DNA from: Fastidiosipila sp.
GTDB lineage: Bacteria > Bacillota > Clostridia > Saccharofermentanales > DTU023
Direction: 5' to 3'
DNA: 64,000 nt
NCBI GenBank assembly: GCA_012511175.1
Contig: JAAZGO010000033.1
Span: 1 to 64,000, forward strand
Both the position numbers and the translations under genes were made by a program. Below the pieces are notes generated by a model. The model was not told the origin of the DNA. It searched no databases and saw only the letters and a list, made by a program, of their open reading frames with translations. The first letter of the stretch is position 1; every line of letters starts with the position of its first letter. This document shows, in pieces, positions 43,399 through 52,319 of this stretch.

Positions 43399-44439
43399 CT
43401 AGAAATCGCGGCGGAGCGAACCGATGGCTCCACGGCTGGGCCCGCCCGTTACGGCCTGCATAACAATCCGGATGTTCTTAAATTCACATTCCCGGGCCAT
43501 GATGTAGGCCATGACCCGGGGCGGCCCGGAGAGCATCCGGAATCCTCCTTCCAGATAGCTGTATAAAAGCTTGTCGCGCGCCAGGGAAAAACGAGAGGCG
43601 CCGCCTCTTTCCCTGTAGGTGACAAAGTGACTGGACAACGGTTGGCAGGGTGTATCACAAAGATCATCGATGACCGCCTGGTCGTCGGCGTCAAAATAGG
43701 AAAACCAGGCTTCCAGGGGAACCGTTCCACCGGGCAGCAGGCTGTCTTTGTAGACAGACAGACCCACCCTCCTCATCCTGACCCGCAGCAGGGTTTCAAG
43801 GTTGGCCAGGTCCCTGACCCGGTCGAAATAGCCCGCCATCCAGGGATCTTCAAAGGCCAAGGTGATTTGCCGGATCAGGGCATGAATGTCGCGGTCGATT
43901 GAACGGTCGATGGCAGCGGGATCATAGCCTGCCAGATAGGCTTCCCTGGCCCTGGCAAGGATCGCCCCGGCCCACGGAGGCAGGGCGGTTTCCTTTTCGG
44001 CCCGGATAACTCCCCGCCACAGGACATCGGCCGGGATCAAGGACGGCTGGAGGAGCCGGGCCTTGAAGGCCTCCTCGCCGGGGGCTTGACCGGCAAAAGC
44101 GGCTTTGAGCGAAATCTTCAAGTTGGTCGCGTCACGGGGCAGAAGCAGCACCTGGCAATAGCCATCGTCCGGCGTCACCTCCATCAGAAAGGCGTAAAGC
44201 CTTAAGTTTTCTTCCAGGACCATCCCCTCGATGGTCTCTTTTTGCGGGTAACGGTGCTCAAGAAGGAGACGGCGGACCTCTTCTTCTGAATCCGCCGCAA
44301 AAAGCCGGTCCAGACCTGAACGGCCAAAAAGGTCCTGTTCGAGGCACCATACCCTGCCTGAGGCGTGCGGCCAGGAACCCGCCTTGTCCTTGCGCACAGG
44401 GGGCAGTGGAATTGCGGCTTCCTTCAATCGCCTAGCCAT
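43399..44439 (-). CDS. ntpC: V-type ATPase subunit C (d-type, rotor cap)
   Basis: The 346-residue alpha-helical protein links the central stalk to the c ring. Conserved features are AFEDPWMAGYFDRVRDLANLETLLRVR (in part YFDRVRDLANLETLLR) and the end FKNIRIVMQAVTGG, typical of V-ATPase subunit C/d. ATG 44439 is chosen because GGGGGAG lies nine bases upstream, which makes an eight-base overlap with ntpE. ATG 44448 is an alternative. Confidence 0.9.
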   Translation of the reverse strand: MARRLKEAAIPLPPVRKDKAGSWPHASGRVWCLEQDLFGRSGLDRLFAADSEEEVRRLLLEHRYPQKETIEGMVLEENLRLYAFLMEVTPDDGYCQVLLLPRDATNLKISLKAAFAGQAPGEEAFKARLLQPSLIPADVLWRGVIRAEKETALPPWAGAILARAREAYLAGYDPAAIDRSIDRDIHALIRQITLAFEDPWMAGYFDRVRDLANLETLLRVRMRRVGLSVYKDSLLPGGTVPLEAWFSYFDADDQAVIDDLCDTPCQPLSSHFVTYRERGGASRFSLARDKLLYSYLEGGFRMLSGPPRVMAYIMARECEFKNIRIVMQAVTGGPSRGAIGSLRRDF

Positions 44440-45028
44440 CCGCTCCATCTCCCCCGTCCATGCCGGGGAATTCCAGGGCTGCCCGCGCCAGTTCAGGCCT
44501 GAAGTCACGCACCACCGTGTCATAGGTCAGGTTATCCCGGATCCGGCCCTGGGTGACCACGACCCCTCCTGAGAAAGCGCCGTCTTCTTCGTCAAGGGTG
44601 AAACGGCCCTCCGGCAAAGCCTTCAGGAGTGCTTGCCCGATTTCTGCGCGGTCAGCAGCCGACAAGGTAATGACCCCTTCTTTGAGTCCTCCTGCCCTGA
44701 TCAGGCCGGCATAAAGCCCGACCCGTTCTGGGGCGGGTTTTTCACGGAGCAGCTCCAGGGCCCGCTGGATGACCCGGTCGGCCAGCTCCTGCTTGCGCTC
44801 CAGCTCCTGCCTGCGCCTCAGGGCATCTGCCAGGCTCTGACCTCTTTTTATCAGCAGTTCCGCCTCCTGATCCGCCTGTTCTTCCGCCTCGGCAAGGATC
44901 TTCTCACAGCTTCTTTGGGCGTTTGCATGCTCCCTGTCGACGAAAACCTCCGTCTCGGCAGCGATAGCCTCCGCTTCAGCTTCTGCCTGGTCCAGGATAT
45001 GACTTTTGATCCGATCGATTCCTTCCAC
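44432..45028 (-). CDS. ntpE: V-type ATPase subunit E (peripheral stalk)
   Basis: The 198-residue protein has a long charged N-terminal helix rich in Glu, Ala and Gln that can form a coiled coil with subunit H, and a globular C-terminal part with FSGGVVVTQGRI and DFRPELARAAL. GTG 45028 is the start, with GAGGGAG eight bases upstream. It is a stator subunit that anchors the head to subunit I. Confidence 0.92.
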   Translation of the reverse strand: MEGIDRIKSHILDQAEAEAEAIAAETEVFVDREHANAQRSCEKILAEAEEQADQEAELLIKRGQSLADALRRRQELERKQELADRVIQRALELLREKPAPERVGLYAGLIRAGGLKEGVITLSAADRAEIGQALLKALPEGRFTLDEEDGAFSGGVVVTQGRIRDNLTYDTVVRDFRPELARAALEFPGMDGGDGADG

Positions 45029-45065
45029 TTAAAGGCTCCCTCTTTCCGGTTCCTCCCCAACAGCC

Positions 45066-45542
45066 CTAGACGGCAATGCTCATGACTCCAAGGATGGTCG
45101 CAAGAAGGGAGAGAATGGCGTAGGTTTCAACCATGACCGCCAGCACGATGGCGTTGCCCGTGGTTTCGCCATGCTTGGTGACCAGGGCCATTCCGCCTTC
45201 AGCCACATTGCCCTGGTGAAAGGCGGACAGGAGGCCGATCAAGGCAACAGGCAGTGAAGCCAGAAGGAAAAGCAGGCCTTGCTGAGGTGTCAGCGAAGTG
45301 CTGCCGCCCAGCATGCCGGAATGGTTCATGATCATAAACCAACCCAGCAGGCCGTAGATGCCTTGGGTACCGGGTAAAGCCTGCAAAATCAGCAGTTTCC
45401 CGAACATGGACGGATCTTCGGACATGATGCCGGACGCGACCTGGCCGAGCCTTCCGACAACTTTTGCGGATCCATAGCCGGGCAGTATGACCGCCAGGGC
45501 GGCTGCCAGGTAGACCAGGAGCGGACCAATGATGGATGTCAT
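45066..45542 (-). CDS. ntpK: V-type ATPase subunit K (c ring)
   Basis: The 158-residue proteolipid has four hydrophobic segments from two fused hairpins. The second hairpin carries the ion-binding glutamate in VMVETYAIL. LPGTQGIYG near residue 60 and AFHQGNVA near residue 105 supply the threonine and two glutamines that, together with a leucine and the glutamate, coordinate Na+ in Enterococcus hirae NtpK. The first hairpin has no acidic ligand, so each protomer carries one ion. This predicts a sodium-translocating rotor. GGAGG lies eight bases before ATG 45542. Confidence 0.95.
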   Translation of the reverse strand: MTSIIGPLLVYLAAALAVILPGYGSAKVVGRLGQVASGIMSEDPSMFGKLLILQALPGTQGIYGLLGWFMIMNHSGMLGGSTSLTPQQGLLFLLASLPVALIGLLSAFHQGNVAEGGMALVTKHGETTGNAIVLAVMVETYAILSLLATILGVMSIAV

Positions 45543-45605
45543 AATTTTCCTCCGAATGTCAACCGTTACCGGTTGTTATGCCTGTGTGCCGTAAGGCAGG
45601 CTGTT

Positions 45606-47597
45606 TCAAGAGGCGCGCTTGGCCTCTATGTTCACTTTACAGGTTTCCGGCTTTGCCGGCTCGATCCTGACATAAGTCGTCGAACGCCGCAGGGGATTCC
45701 AGAAAGAACCGCCGCCGACAAAAAATTTGCCGAACATCTCAACGTACTGCAGACGGCAGGAATGGACAAAAGCGGAAAGGGCGGAAAGAGCCAGATTCAG
45801 CGTATGGCCGAAGACACCAACCAGTGCAAACAGGATGTAACCGAAAAGGGAAGGTCCCGCCAGCATACCCAGCATGTTGATGACCGTTGCGATGACACTG
45901 GTAGCCAGAACCAGGGCCAGGATCCGGGCATAGGAGAGAATGTCACTCAGATAGGAGGTGATGCCGTAAAGGGCGCCCAGTCCTTTGATCAGCCGCTTGA
46001 AGGGATTTTTGATGCCGTGTCCGGCAAAGAGCAGGCCGAAAGCGGCGCCCGCCAGAGCCATCCATTGACCCACGCTCTTCAGGGTTTCGACCGTCCCGGG
46101 CTGTCCTGACAGGCTGCCCGCCCCCAGCATCAATCCCAGGCCGGGGATGATCAGGTACCAGGTCACGGAATCGGCCAGACCCCCGATCAGGTTGCCCTTG
46201 ATTTTTTCGTTGCGGATGTGAATCCCCAAGCCGAAAAAGAGGTGGATGACCCCGAAAATCATGCTGAAAATCAGGAGCTGAACCGGGGAATCCATGGGGT
46301 TGAACCAGAGCATGGGAAACGACGCTTTACCACCGCTCAGGGCAGTGACCATGTCGCCGAAAAACCCGCCAAAGACAAAACCCCAGAGCACAGAAGAGAT
46401 ACCGGAGATGAAGAGCATCATGCTCATCTGCCGCATGCCGCCTTCAACCTTCTTCTTAAAGAGCATGTAGGCGGTACCGGCCATCAACATGGCCCCATAA
46501 CCCACATCACTCAGCATCATGCCGAAGAGAATCATGTAAAAGGGCGCCATGACCGGCATGGGATCCGTTTCATGGCTGCTTGGCGCTCCATACATCTCGA
46601 GAACCACCTCGAAAGCCCGCACCAGGGGATTGTTTTTCAGCTTGACGGGGGTTTCCTCGCCTTCTTCCGGCGGCCTGCTGGTCCAGGCCAGGTCAAATTG
46701 CCCGGCCAGATCGCTGCCGATTTTTTCCGCCTGGTCCGAAGGAACCCAGACATGAAGAAAGAAGGTATAAGAGGTAGCCTGGGTTTTTTCCCCGGCTCCG
46801 GCCCGGTCGTAGCGGACCAGCAGATAGTCATGCAGGGTCATCAGGCGGCCGCATCGCCCGGCGATCGCCTCCAGCTCCCCATCCAGGCTTTCACAGGCAG
46901 CTTCCGCTTCTTCGATCTGGCGCTCAAGCGCATCAAGGGTCGCCCGGGCCGTCCCAGTAAAGGGCAGCGAGGGGATATCGTGGAAAGCGCAGGAAGCAAG
47001 CCGGGCCCGCACACGCGGGAGCTGTTCATTCATGGTAACGATGGCGGTCTTGGCCGGGAAAACACCTGCCTCTTCCAGGGAGTAGACCGCCGTCAGCGGG
47101 AAATCCCGCAGCACATCGGATCGAAAGGCGTCAAAGGAAGCAGCATCCACGAAGCTTCCGTAAATGATCGCTGTCCTGGAGGTTGCCTTTTCAGTCAGGT
47201 CGAGAGGGACGCTGCGCCAGGGCATGAGCTGGTCGATCTGTTTTTCGAGCAGGCTGATCCGGTGACGCATGGATTCTTCCTCAGCAGTAAGTGACTCATA
47301 ATCCGACACAAGCTGACGGAGTTCCGACTCCTCCTCTTCGGTGAAGGCGAACTCATCCTCGGTGACTGTCAATTTGTTTAGCGACAGCTTTTTCGCAGCT
47401 GGAAACCGCGCCTGCAAACCCGCAATGGTGCGGGAAAGCCGGGCCCGCATATCGAGATTGTCAGCATAGGCCCCTCCTTGCGAGGGCCGGACGTCATGCT
47501 TCCCGCTCTCGTCGATCTCCGCCACCCCCGAGCGCATCAGTGCGTCGATGATTTGGTCACGATCCGCCCGCACTCCCAAGATCGTCATTTTACTCAT
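45606..47597 (-). CDS. ntpI: V-type ATPase subunit I (a-type)
   Basis: The 663-residue protein has a soluble coiled-coil half (residues 1 to about 330) and a membrane half with seven to eight segments that includes GMMLSDVGYGAMLM, IFGVIHLFFGLGIHI and the conserved LSYARILALVLATSVIA, whose arginine faces the c-ring glutamate. It provides the ion half-channels. ATG 47597 is two bases after the ntpF stop, with no strong ribosome binding site, so coupling is likely. An internal ATG nine bases later is possible. Confidence 0.93.
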   Translation of the reverse strand: MSKMTILGVRADRDQIIDALMRSGVAEIDESGKHDVRPSQGGAYADNLDMRARLSRTIAGLQARFPAAKKLSLNKLTVTEDEFAFTEEEESELRQLVSDYESLTAEEESMRHRISLLEKQIDQLMPWRSVPLDLTEKATSRTAIIYGSFVDAASFDAFRSDVLRDFPLTAVYSLEEAGVFPAKTAIVTMNEQLPRVRARLASCAFHDIPSLPFTGTARATLDALERQIEEAEAACESLDGELEAIAGRCGRLMTLHDYLLVRYDRAGAGEKTQATSYTFFLHVWVPSDQAEKIGSDLAGQFDLAWTSRPPEEGEETPVKLKNNPLVRAFEVVLEMYGAPSSHETDPMPVMAPFYMILFGMMLSDVGYGAMLMAGTAYMLFKKKVEGGMRQMSMMLFISGISSVLWGFVFGGFFGDMVTALSGGKASFPMLWFNPMDSPVQLLIFSMIFGVIHLFFGLGIHIRNEKIKGNLIGGLADSVTWYLIIPGLGLMLGAGSLSGQPGTVETLKSVGQWMALAGAAFGLLFAGHGIKNPFKRLIKGLGALYGITSYLSDILSYARILALVLATSVIATVINMLGMLAGPSLFGYILFALVGVFGHTLNLALSALSAFVHSCRLQYVEMFGKFFVGGGSFWNPLRRSTTYVRIEPAKPETCKVNIEAKRAS

Positions 47598-47598
47598 T

Positions 47599-47916
47599 TT
47601 AACGATGCTCAAGGAGGTCAATAATCCTTTCTGCAAGGGCAGCTGCTGCCTGGTCCAGAAGACTTTGGGGAAACTCAGGAGATCCTGAAATTTGAGCAGC
47701 GGACTTACCCTCAACCAGGTCCCGGTAGCGGGCTTGCGCTTCTTCCATCTTTTCCTGCCGGCGGCTTGCCGCCAGCTGGTAGGCCCCAGCAACCCGGTCA
47801 CTTGCCTGCTGGCGGGCGGCCTGGCGTTTCAATTGCGCTTCCTCACGTGCCTTTTCGACCAGCAAAACAGCCCTGGCTTCGGTTTCCTTGATTTCCTCCA
47901 AAAAGTCGCGATCCGC
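47599..47916 (-). CDS. ntpF: V-type ATPase subunit H/G (peripheral stalk)
   Basis: The 105-residue protein is almost wholly helical and rich in Ala, Arg, Glu and Gln (EIKETEARAVLLVEKAREEAQ in part), which fits the coiled-coil partner of subunit E (NtpF in E. hirae). The chosen start is GTG 47916 with GAGGAGGAG seven bases upstream. Longer in-frame forms would add a proline- and arginine-rich stretch with no ribosome binding site. It is first in the operon order F-I-K-E-C-G-A-B-D. Confidence 0.85.
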   Translation of the reverse strand, partial: ADRDFLEEIKETEARAVLLVEKAREEAQLKRQAARQQASDRVAGAYQLAASRRQEKMEEAQARYRDLVEGKSAAQISGSPEFPQSLLDQAAAALAERIIDLLEHR

Positions 47917-48072
47917 CACGATTCTCCTCCTCAAGGGGGGCCCTGTTCTTCTCTTCCGCTGCCCGGCCGGGAGCGACACAAAAAGGGGCGCCGGCCGGCC
48001 CGTAAACAAGACAAGGGTAGCATATAAAGCTTCAAAACAAAAGAAATAAAGAGGCCTGCGGCCCGGTCAGGA

Positions 48073-49326
48073 TCAGGAAAGAAAGCGGTCAAACCGGTTA
48101 TCCCTTGACCAGACATAGCGGCTGTAATCCGTGAGCAGGGCAACGAATCCCTCTTCCTGCGGGTAGGCGCGCCAGATGATCTCCCCGTCCGGCAGGTTGA
48201 CAAAATGCCCCGGATCGCAGTAGAGGGAAGGGGTCGTTTCGATCTCAAAAGAAAACGGCGGGCCGCCCCGGTCATCAAAAAAGGAAAGGCCCTTTGAGGA
48301 CAGGACCAGATTCCCGAAACGCTCATGTTCCTGCGGATCGTCTGCCTGACCGATATTTTCAAGAAAGGTCAGCCGGCAACGGCTTTCAAAGCAGTCATTT
48401 TCACCCAGTTTTTCTTCCATCCGCTTTCGCTGCCAGACAGCGAACTCGAGGGGATGATCAAAAGGAGCCGGAGATCCCGGCGAAGCGCTGAAAAAACCGG
48501 CTGCATCAACACGCAGGCTCAGCTCACAGACTGAACAGAAAAGCTTTCTTTTTTCGCTCCGCATGACCAGGGGCCGATCGCATGACGGGCACCAGTGACA
48601 AGCGTAGGACAGCTTTTCGGCCCGCCGGCGGGAACAAAACCTGGCAGGGCGCTTGCGCTCCAATTGCCAGCTGTAGTCGTCCACGTTGAGGACACTGACC
48701 AGCCTGCCCTGGATCTCATCCACCGGAAGCGATACTGCTTCCTCAGCCGTCAACAACAACCGGGTCTTGACCTCCATTTTCCCGGGACGCGGCCATTTGG
48801 CCCATCGCGGCCAGCCCAGGTAGCCGCCCCGGCAAATTACAGCGGCAACCGGCGCCTTCAGATGCTTGATCAGCTTGGCCGTCGCCAGTCCGAAAGGGGT
48901 CATGTTGCCCGCGACCGACCGCTGAGTTTCGGGGTAGAGGGCCACGGAACAATGATTGGCGATTGAGAGGATGATCTCCTTGGTTGTTGAGAAGTTGACA
49001 CGGAAAGGCTTGATCTCAATAATGCCTAGTTTCCTGAACAGCGGGCCGAGAACCTTCCAGTTGGCGATCTCCTGGCCGGCAACAAAACGGATGCGCTGGT
49101 CAGGAAGGGCCGCGGCGCAGACGGCTGGATCAAAATAGGCAACGTGATTGCCTACAATAAAATAGGGGCCGCCGGAAGCGGCAAGCCGGGGGTCCCGATC
49201 GTAGCGAACCCTGTAAAGCAGCTTGAACAGGAAACGGACCAGGAGCAGGAAAAAACCATAGGTCATAGGCCGGGGCGATTGAATCATCCGGCGGCTATTT
49301 CTTTCCTTTTCCTCATCTCTTGCCAA
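48073..49326 (-). CDS. PlsC-like acyltransferase with a zinc-ribbon C-terminal part
   Basis: The 417-residue protein has an N-terminal membrane segment and a 1-acyl-glycerol-3-phosphate acyltransferase domain: NHVAYFDPA holds the H-x4-D catalytic pair (about residue 58), with KPFRVNF and YPETQRS further on. About residues 230-290 hold cysteines in the order CHWCPSC and FCSVC, a zinc-ribbon pattern not usual in PlsC. The last 120 residues form a beta-rich region of unknown family. TTG 49326 is the tentative start (GGGGG upstream) and ATG 49287 is an alternative. A lipid acyltransferase role is likely, but the substrate is unknown. Confidence 0.75.
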   Translation of the reverse strand: MARDEEKERNSRRMIQSPRPMTYGFFLLLVRFLFKLLYRVRYDRDPRLAASGGPYFIVGNHVAYFDPAVCAAALPDQRIRFVAGQEIANWKVLGPLFRKLGIIEIKPFRVNFSTTKEIILSIANHCSVALYPETQRSVAGNMTPFGLATAKLIKHLKAPVAAVICRGGYLGWPRWAKWPRPGKMEVKTRLLLTAEEAVSLPVDEIQGRLVSVLNVDDYSWQLERKRPARFCSRRRAEKLSYACHWCPSCDRPLVMRSEKRKLFCSVCELSLRVDAAGFFSASPGSPAPFDHPLEFAVWQRKRMEEKLGENDCFESRCRLTFLENIGQADDPQEHERFGNLVLSSKGLSFFDDRGGPPFSFEIETTPSLYCDPGHFVNLPDGEIIWRAYPQEEGFVALLTDYSRYVWSRDNRFDRFLS

Positions 49327-49440
49327 TATGGCGCCCCCTTTTCATTTATGCCACATTATTTTAACATCTTCGCGCTAGAGTTGGGGCAGGATCCGGCCTT
49401 GAGCCGGAAAGGTCTGTAGGAGAGGGTTCGGGGACTGCCC

Positions 49441-50316
49441 ATGGCAAAATACTGTTTCTACTGCGGCCGCCAACTGGAAGACAATGAAAAATGTGACTGC
49501 CGCACGCGGCCGCGTGTGTCAGACAAGAACCCGGATACTTCTTCCCCAAACAGGGAACAGGCACCTCCTTCTGCTGCGAGAGAAGGAACCGGGGAAGACC
49601 GGTCGCAAACCTTCCGTTCCGGCAGCTGGCAGCACCGGCAGGAGACGGAACCGCTGAAAAGGAAATCCAGGAGCCGGACCGGCGGCCCATCGGCCACTTA
49701 TGGCTCCAACCCTGCCGACCGGATCCGCCGCCTGCAATCCTTTCTCAGTTTTTTTGCGGCCCCGGCCGATACCATGGCCCGCGAACTGACACCCTATTGG
49801 ACCCGTTCCCACTCCATCTGGCTGACCGCAACCATCGCCCTGTCGGGTTTCCATTACATGATTCTCAACCGCAGCCTGACGGCGCTTTTAAGTGGTGAAG
49901 GTCCAAAGCTGAGCCTGGGGGAGGCCCTGCTTTCCTGGATCTCAGGATCGGTATTCATGGCCCTGATTCTCATTCTTTTTACCCTGACCCTTTGGCTCCT
50001 CGCCCGCTTCCTTTACAGGCAGGGCGGTCTGCCCTTCCTTCACACGCTTGCGGCTGGAAGAGTCTCATGGAAATACCTGACCTTGTTTTTGCTCCTGGCC
50101 CTGCCCTCCCTTTTTACCAGGGCATCCGTCTACGGCCTGGTCCTGGTTCTGATGGGACTCGTTTTCGCTGTCATGGTTCATGCCAGACAAGTCGCTTCCC
50201 TGACCCGGCTCGACGAAAACAGAAGCTGGCAGCTGTCCTACCTGGCCATCATCATCTTCGCCGGCATCCTCTCCTCTGTGACCAGCATGGTCCAGATGCT
50301 CAAACTGGTGCGTTAG
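49441..50316 (+). CDS. Zinc-ribbon multi-pass membrane protein, Yip1-like
   Basis: The 291-residue protein starts with a short zinc ribbon, YCFYCGRQL then CDC, followed by a disordered polar linker of about 80 residues and five or six hydrophobic segments. The membrane part resembles the YIP1/DUF1282 type in length and layout only. I do not recognise a closer family. GGAGAGGG lies about 14 bases upstream of ATG 49441. It precedes an ABC exporter pair on the same strand by 68 bases. Confidence 0.7.
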   Translation: MAKYCFYCGRQLEDNEKCDCRTRPRVSDKNPDTSSPNREQAPPSAAREGTGEDRSQTFRSGSWQHRQETEPLKRKSRSRTGGPSATYGSNPADRIRRLQSFLSFFAAPADTMARELTPYWTRSHSIWLTATIALSGFHYMILNRSLTALLSGEGPKLSLGEALLSWISGSVFMALILILFTLTLWLLARFLYRQGGLPFLHTLAAGRVSWKYLTLFLLLALPSLFTRASVYGLVLVLMGLVFAVMVHARQVASLTRLDENRSWQLSYLAIIIFAGILSSVTSMVQMLKLVR

Positions 50317-50340
50317 GCCGTCAACCCTTCCTTGCAAAAC

Positions 50341-50349
50341 TGCTATAAT
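50341..50349 (+). promoter_or_regulatory. Extended -10 promoter of the ABC exporter operon
   Basis: TGCTATAAT combines TGC with a perfect TATAAT box. No good -35 box is visible at the right distance. Transcription would start near 50356, leaving a 29-base leader with GGAGGGG. Confidence 0.55.
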
Positions 50350-50384
50350 TGGGAGCGCTGATTGTGGAGGGGACTTGATTCGCC

Positions 50385-52319
50385 GTGCTGAAAAAACTAA
50401 AAAGACAATACCGATGGCTGCTTGAAAAATACCGGCGCGAATACCTGATCGCCTTCGCTTGCGTCTCCATCAATTACCTGGTTTCCGTACTGCCCCCCTG
50501 GTTCGCGGGCCGGGCCGCCGACCAGATCTTTAGTTCCAGCCTGACCCTGGGAGGGCTCCTGGCCCAAGTCGCCCTCATGCTGACGGTGACTTTGCTTGCC
50601 TACATTTCCGGCTATTTCTGGTCCTACTACCTGATCAAGGCCTACGACGTGACAGAATTGATGGCGCGCCAAAGGACTTTTTCAAAACTGCTCAACCAGA
50701 ACGCCCCTTTTTTTCTAGCCCAGTCAACAGGGAGCCTGATGGGAAAATCGACCAACGACGTCTCTTCCATCGCCGAGATGGCAGGATTCGGCATGATGAT
50801 GCTTTTCGATTCAACCCTTTACCAGCTGGTGATTCTTGCTATCATGGCCATCAACGGCTCCTGGCAGCTGACCCTGCTGACCTTCCTGCCCTATCCGCTT
50901 CTCATCTTCTTCTCCAGCAAGGTGGGCAACCGGATTTATTCGGAATATGACCTGGCCCAGCAGGCTTTTGACGACATCAACGACCATGTCCTTGAAAACA
51001 TTCAGGGAATCCGGGTCATCCGGGCTTTTGTCATGGAAGATCAGGAGAAGGCGCTTTTCGCGGAGCGGACGGGTCATCTCTTCAGGCAGAACATGAGAGT
51101 GGCCAGGCTGGACGCCCTCTTCATGCCGGCATCACGGCTGATCCAGGGCAGTTCCTTTATGATTGCGCTCCTGGTGGGAGCCAGGCTGATCGGCACGGGA
51201 ACCATCACCATTGGCCAGCTCATGTCCCATGTCTTCTACCTGGGCATGCTGGCCTGGCCCATGATCGCCATGGGGGAGTTCATCAATATCTCCCAGCAGG
51301 CAACGGCCTCCATGGACCGGGTTCAGGAGATCTGGGACTGGCGGGAGGAAATAGCGGACCCCCCCGATGCCATCCCTTGTGAATCGATCGGCGACATCAC
51401 CTTCGACCGCTTTTCTTTTTGCTGGCCCGGCCAGACCAAACCCATCCTGAAAGACCTGTCCTTCACCATCCGCCGGGGTATGACCGTGGGCGTTGTCGGC
51501 CGGGTCGGATCGGGAAAAACAGCTCTTTTGAAGCAAATCCTGCGTTTCTACCCCCAGGAAGCTGACCTGCCTTCCGTGAACATCGACCCCTCGCTTCCCC
51601 CGCCAGCTGAACGCTTGCGGATTAACGGCCTGCCCATCCGCCTCTTTGACAGGCGGAGCCTGAGACGGCACATCGGCTATGTGCCGCAGGAGAGCAACCT
51701 TTTCTCTCTTTCGGTCCGCGAAAATATCCTGATGGGCGCCCGCTCAGCTACGGACGGCTGGCCGCCCGGCCAAGAGGACCGCGACCGGGAAATCGCTTTT
51801 TGGAAAAAACCCTATCGCGGTATCGTCAGGGAAATTGAGGAGCGGGAAGCGGCAACGCCGAAACCGTCCTCTGTATCGGATCAAGCCTTTGAAGAGGTCC
51901 TGCGAATCGCCGACTTCGCCAAAGACCTGGAGGCCCTGCCCGAGGGCCTTGACACCCTGACAGGTGAGCAGGGGATTGCCCTCTCAGGCGGGCAAAAACA
52001 ACGTCTTTCCATCGCCCGGGCTCTCCTGGGCGATCCTGAAGTCCTGATCCTGGATGACTGTCTCTCGGCTGTGGACGCAATCACGGAGAAAAATGTGCTC
52101 CAGGCCCTGACCAGAGAGCGGGCGGACAAAACGACCCTGGTGGCATCCCACCGCCTGTCTGCCGTCCGGGACGCTGACCTGATCCTGGTTCTGGAAGACG
52201 GCGCCATCGCCGCCCGGGGCCGGCATGAGTCGCTGATGGCAGAGGGCGGCTGGTATGCTGAACAATTCGAATTGCAGCAGCTGGAGGAGCGAAAATCAAC
52301 AAGAGAGGAGGCCATGTGA
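50385..52319 (+). CDS. ABC exporter half-transporter, degenerate-site subunit
   Basis: The 644-residue protein has six membrane segments followed by a nucleotide-binding domain with Walker A GRVGSGKT, signature LSGGQKQR and Walker B VLILDDCLSAVD. The catalytic glutamate after Walker B is aspartate here (DD). In heterodimeric exporters such as BmrCD and TM287/288 that marks the chain that forms a non-hydrolysing site. Inserts are visible between Walker A and the Q-loop and before the signature. The start is GTG 50385, with GGAGGGG upstream at a rather long spacing. It overlaps its partner gene by one base. Confidence 0.93.
   Translation: MLKKLKRQYRWLLEKYRREYLIAFACVSINYLVSVLPPWFAGRAADQIFSSSLTLGGLLAQVALMLTVTLLAYISGYFWSYYLIKAYDVTELMARQRTFSKLLNQNAPFFLAQSTGSLMGKSTNDVSSIAEMAGFGMMMLFDSTLYQLVILAIMAINGSWQLTLLTFLPYPLLIFFSSKVGNRIYSEYDLAQQAFDDINDHVLENIQGIRVIRAFVMEDQEKALFAERTGHLFRQNMRVARLDALFMPASRLIQGSSFMIALLVGARLIGTGTITIGQLMSHVFYLGMLAWPMIAMGEFINISQQATASMDRVQEIWDWREEIADPPDAIPCESIGDITFDRFSFCWPGQTKPILKDLSFTIRRGMTVGVVGRVGSGKTALLKQILRFYPQEADLPSVNIDPSLPPPAERLRINGLPIRLFDRRSLRRHIGYVPQESNLFSLSVRENILMGARSATDGWPPGQEDRDREIAFWKKPYRGIVREIEEREAATPKPSSVSDQAFEEVLRIADFAKDLEALPEGLDTLTGEQGIALSGGQKQRLSIARALLGDPEVLILDDCLSAVDAITEKNVLQALTRERADKTTLVASHRLSAVRDADLILVLEDGAIAARGRHESLMAEGGWYAEQFELQQLEERKSTREEAM

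Noticed and set aside
46218-47294. A 358-codon plus-strand frame opposite ntpI
   Set aside because: It is antisense to a clear V-ATPase subunit and has no domain.
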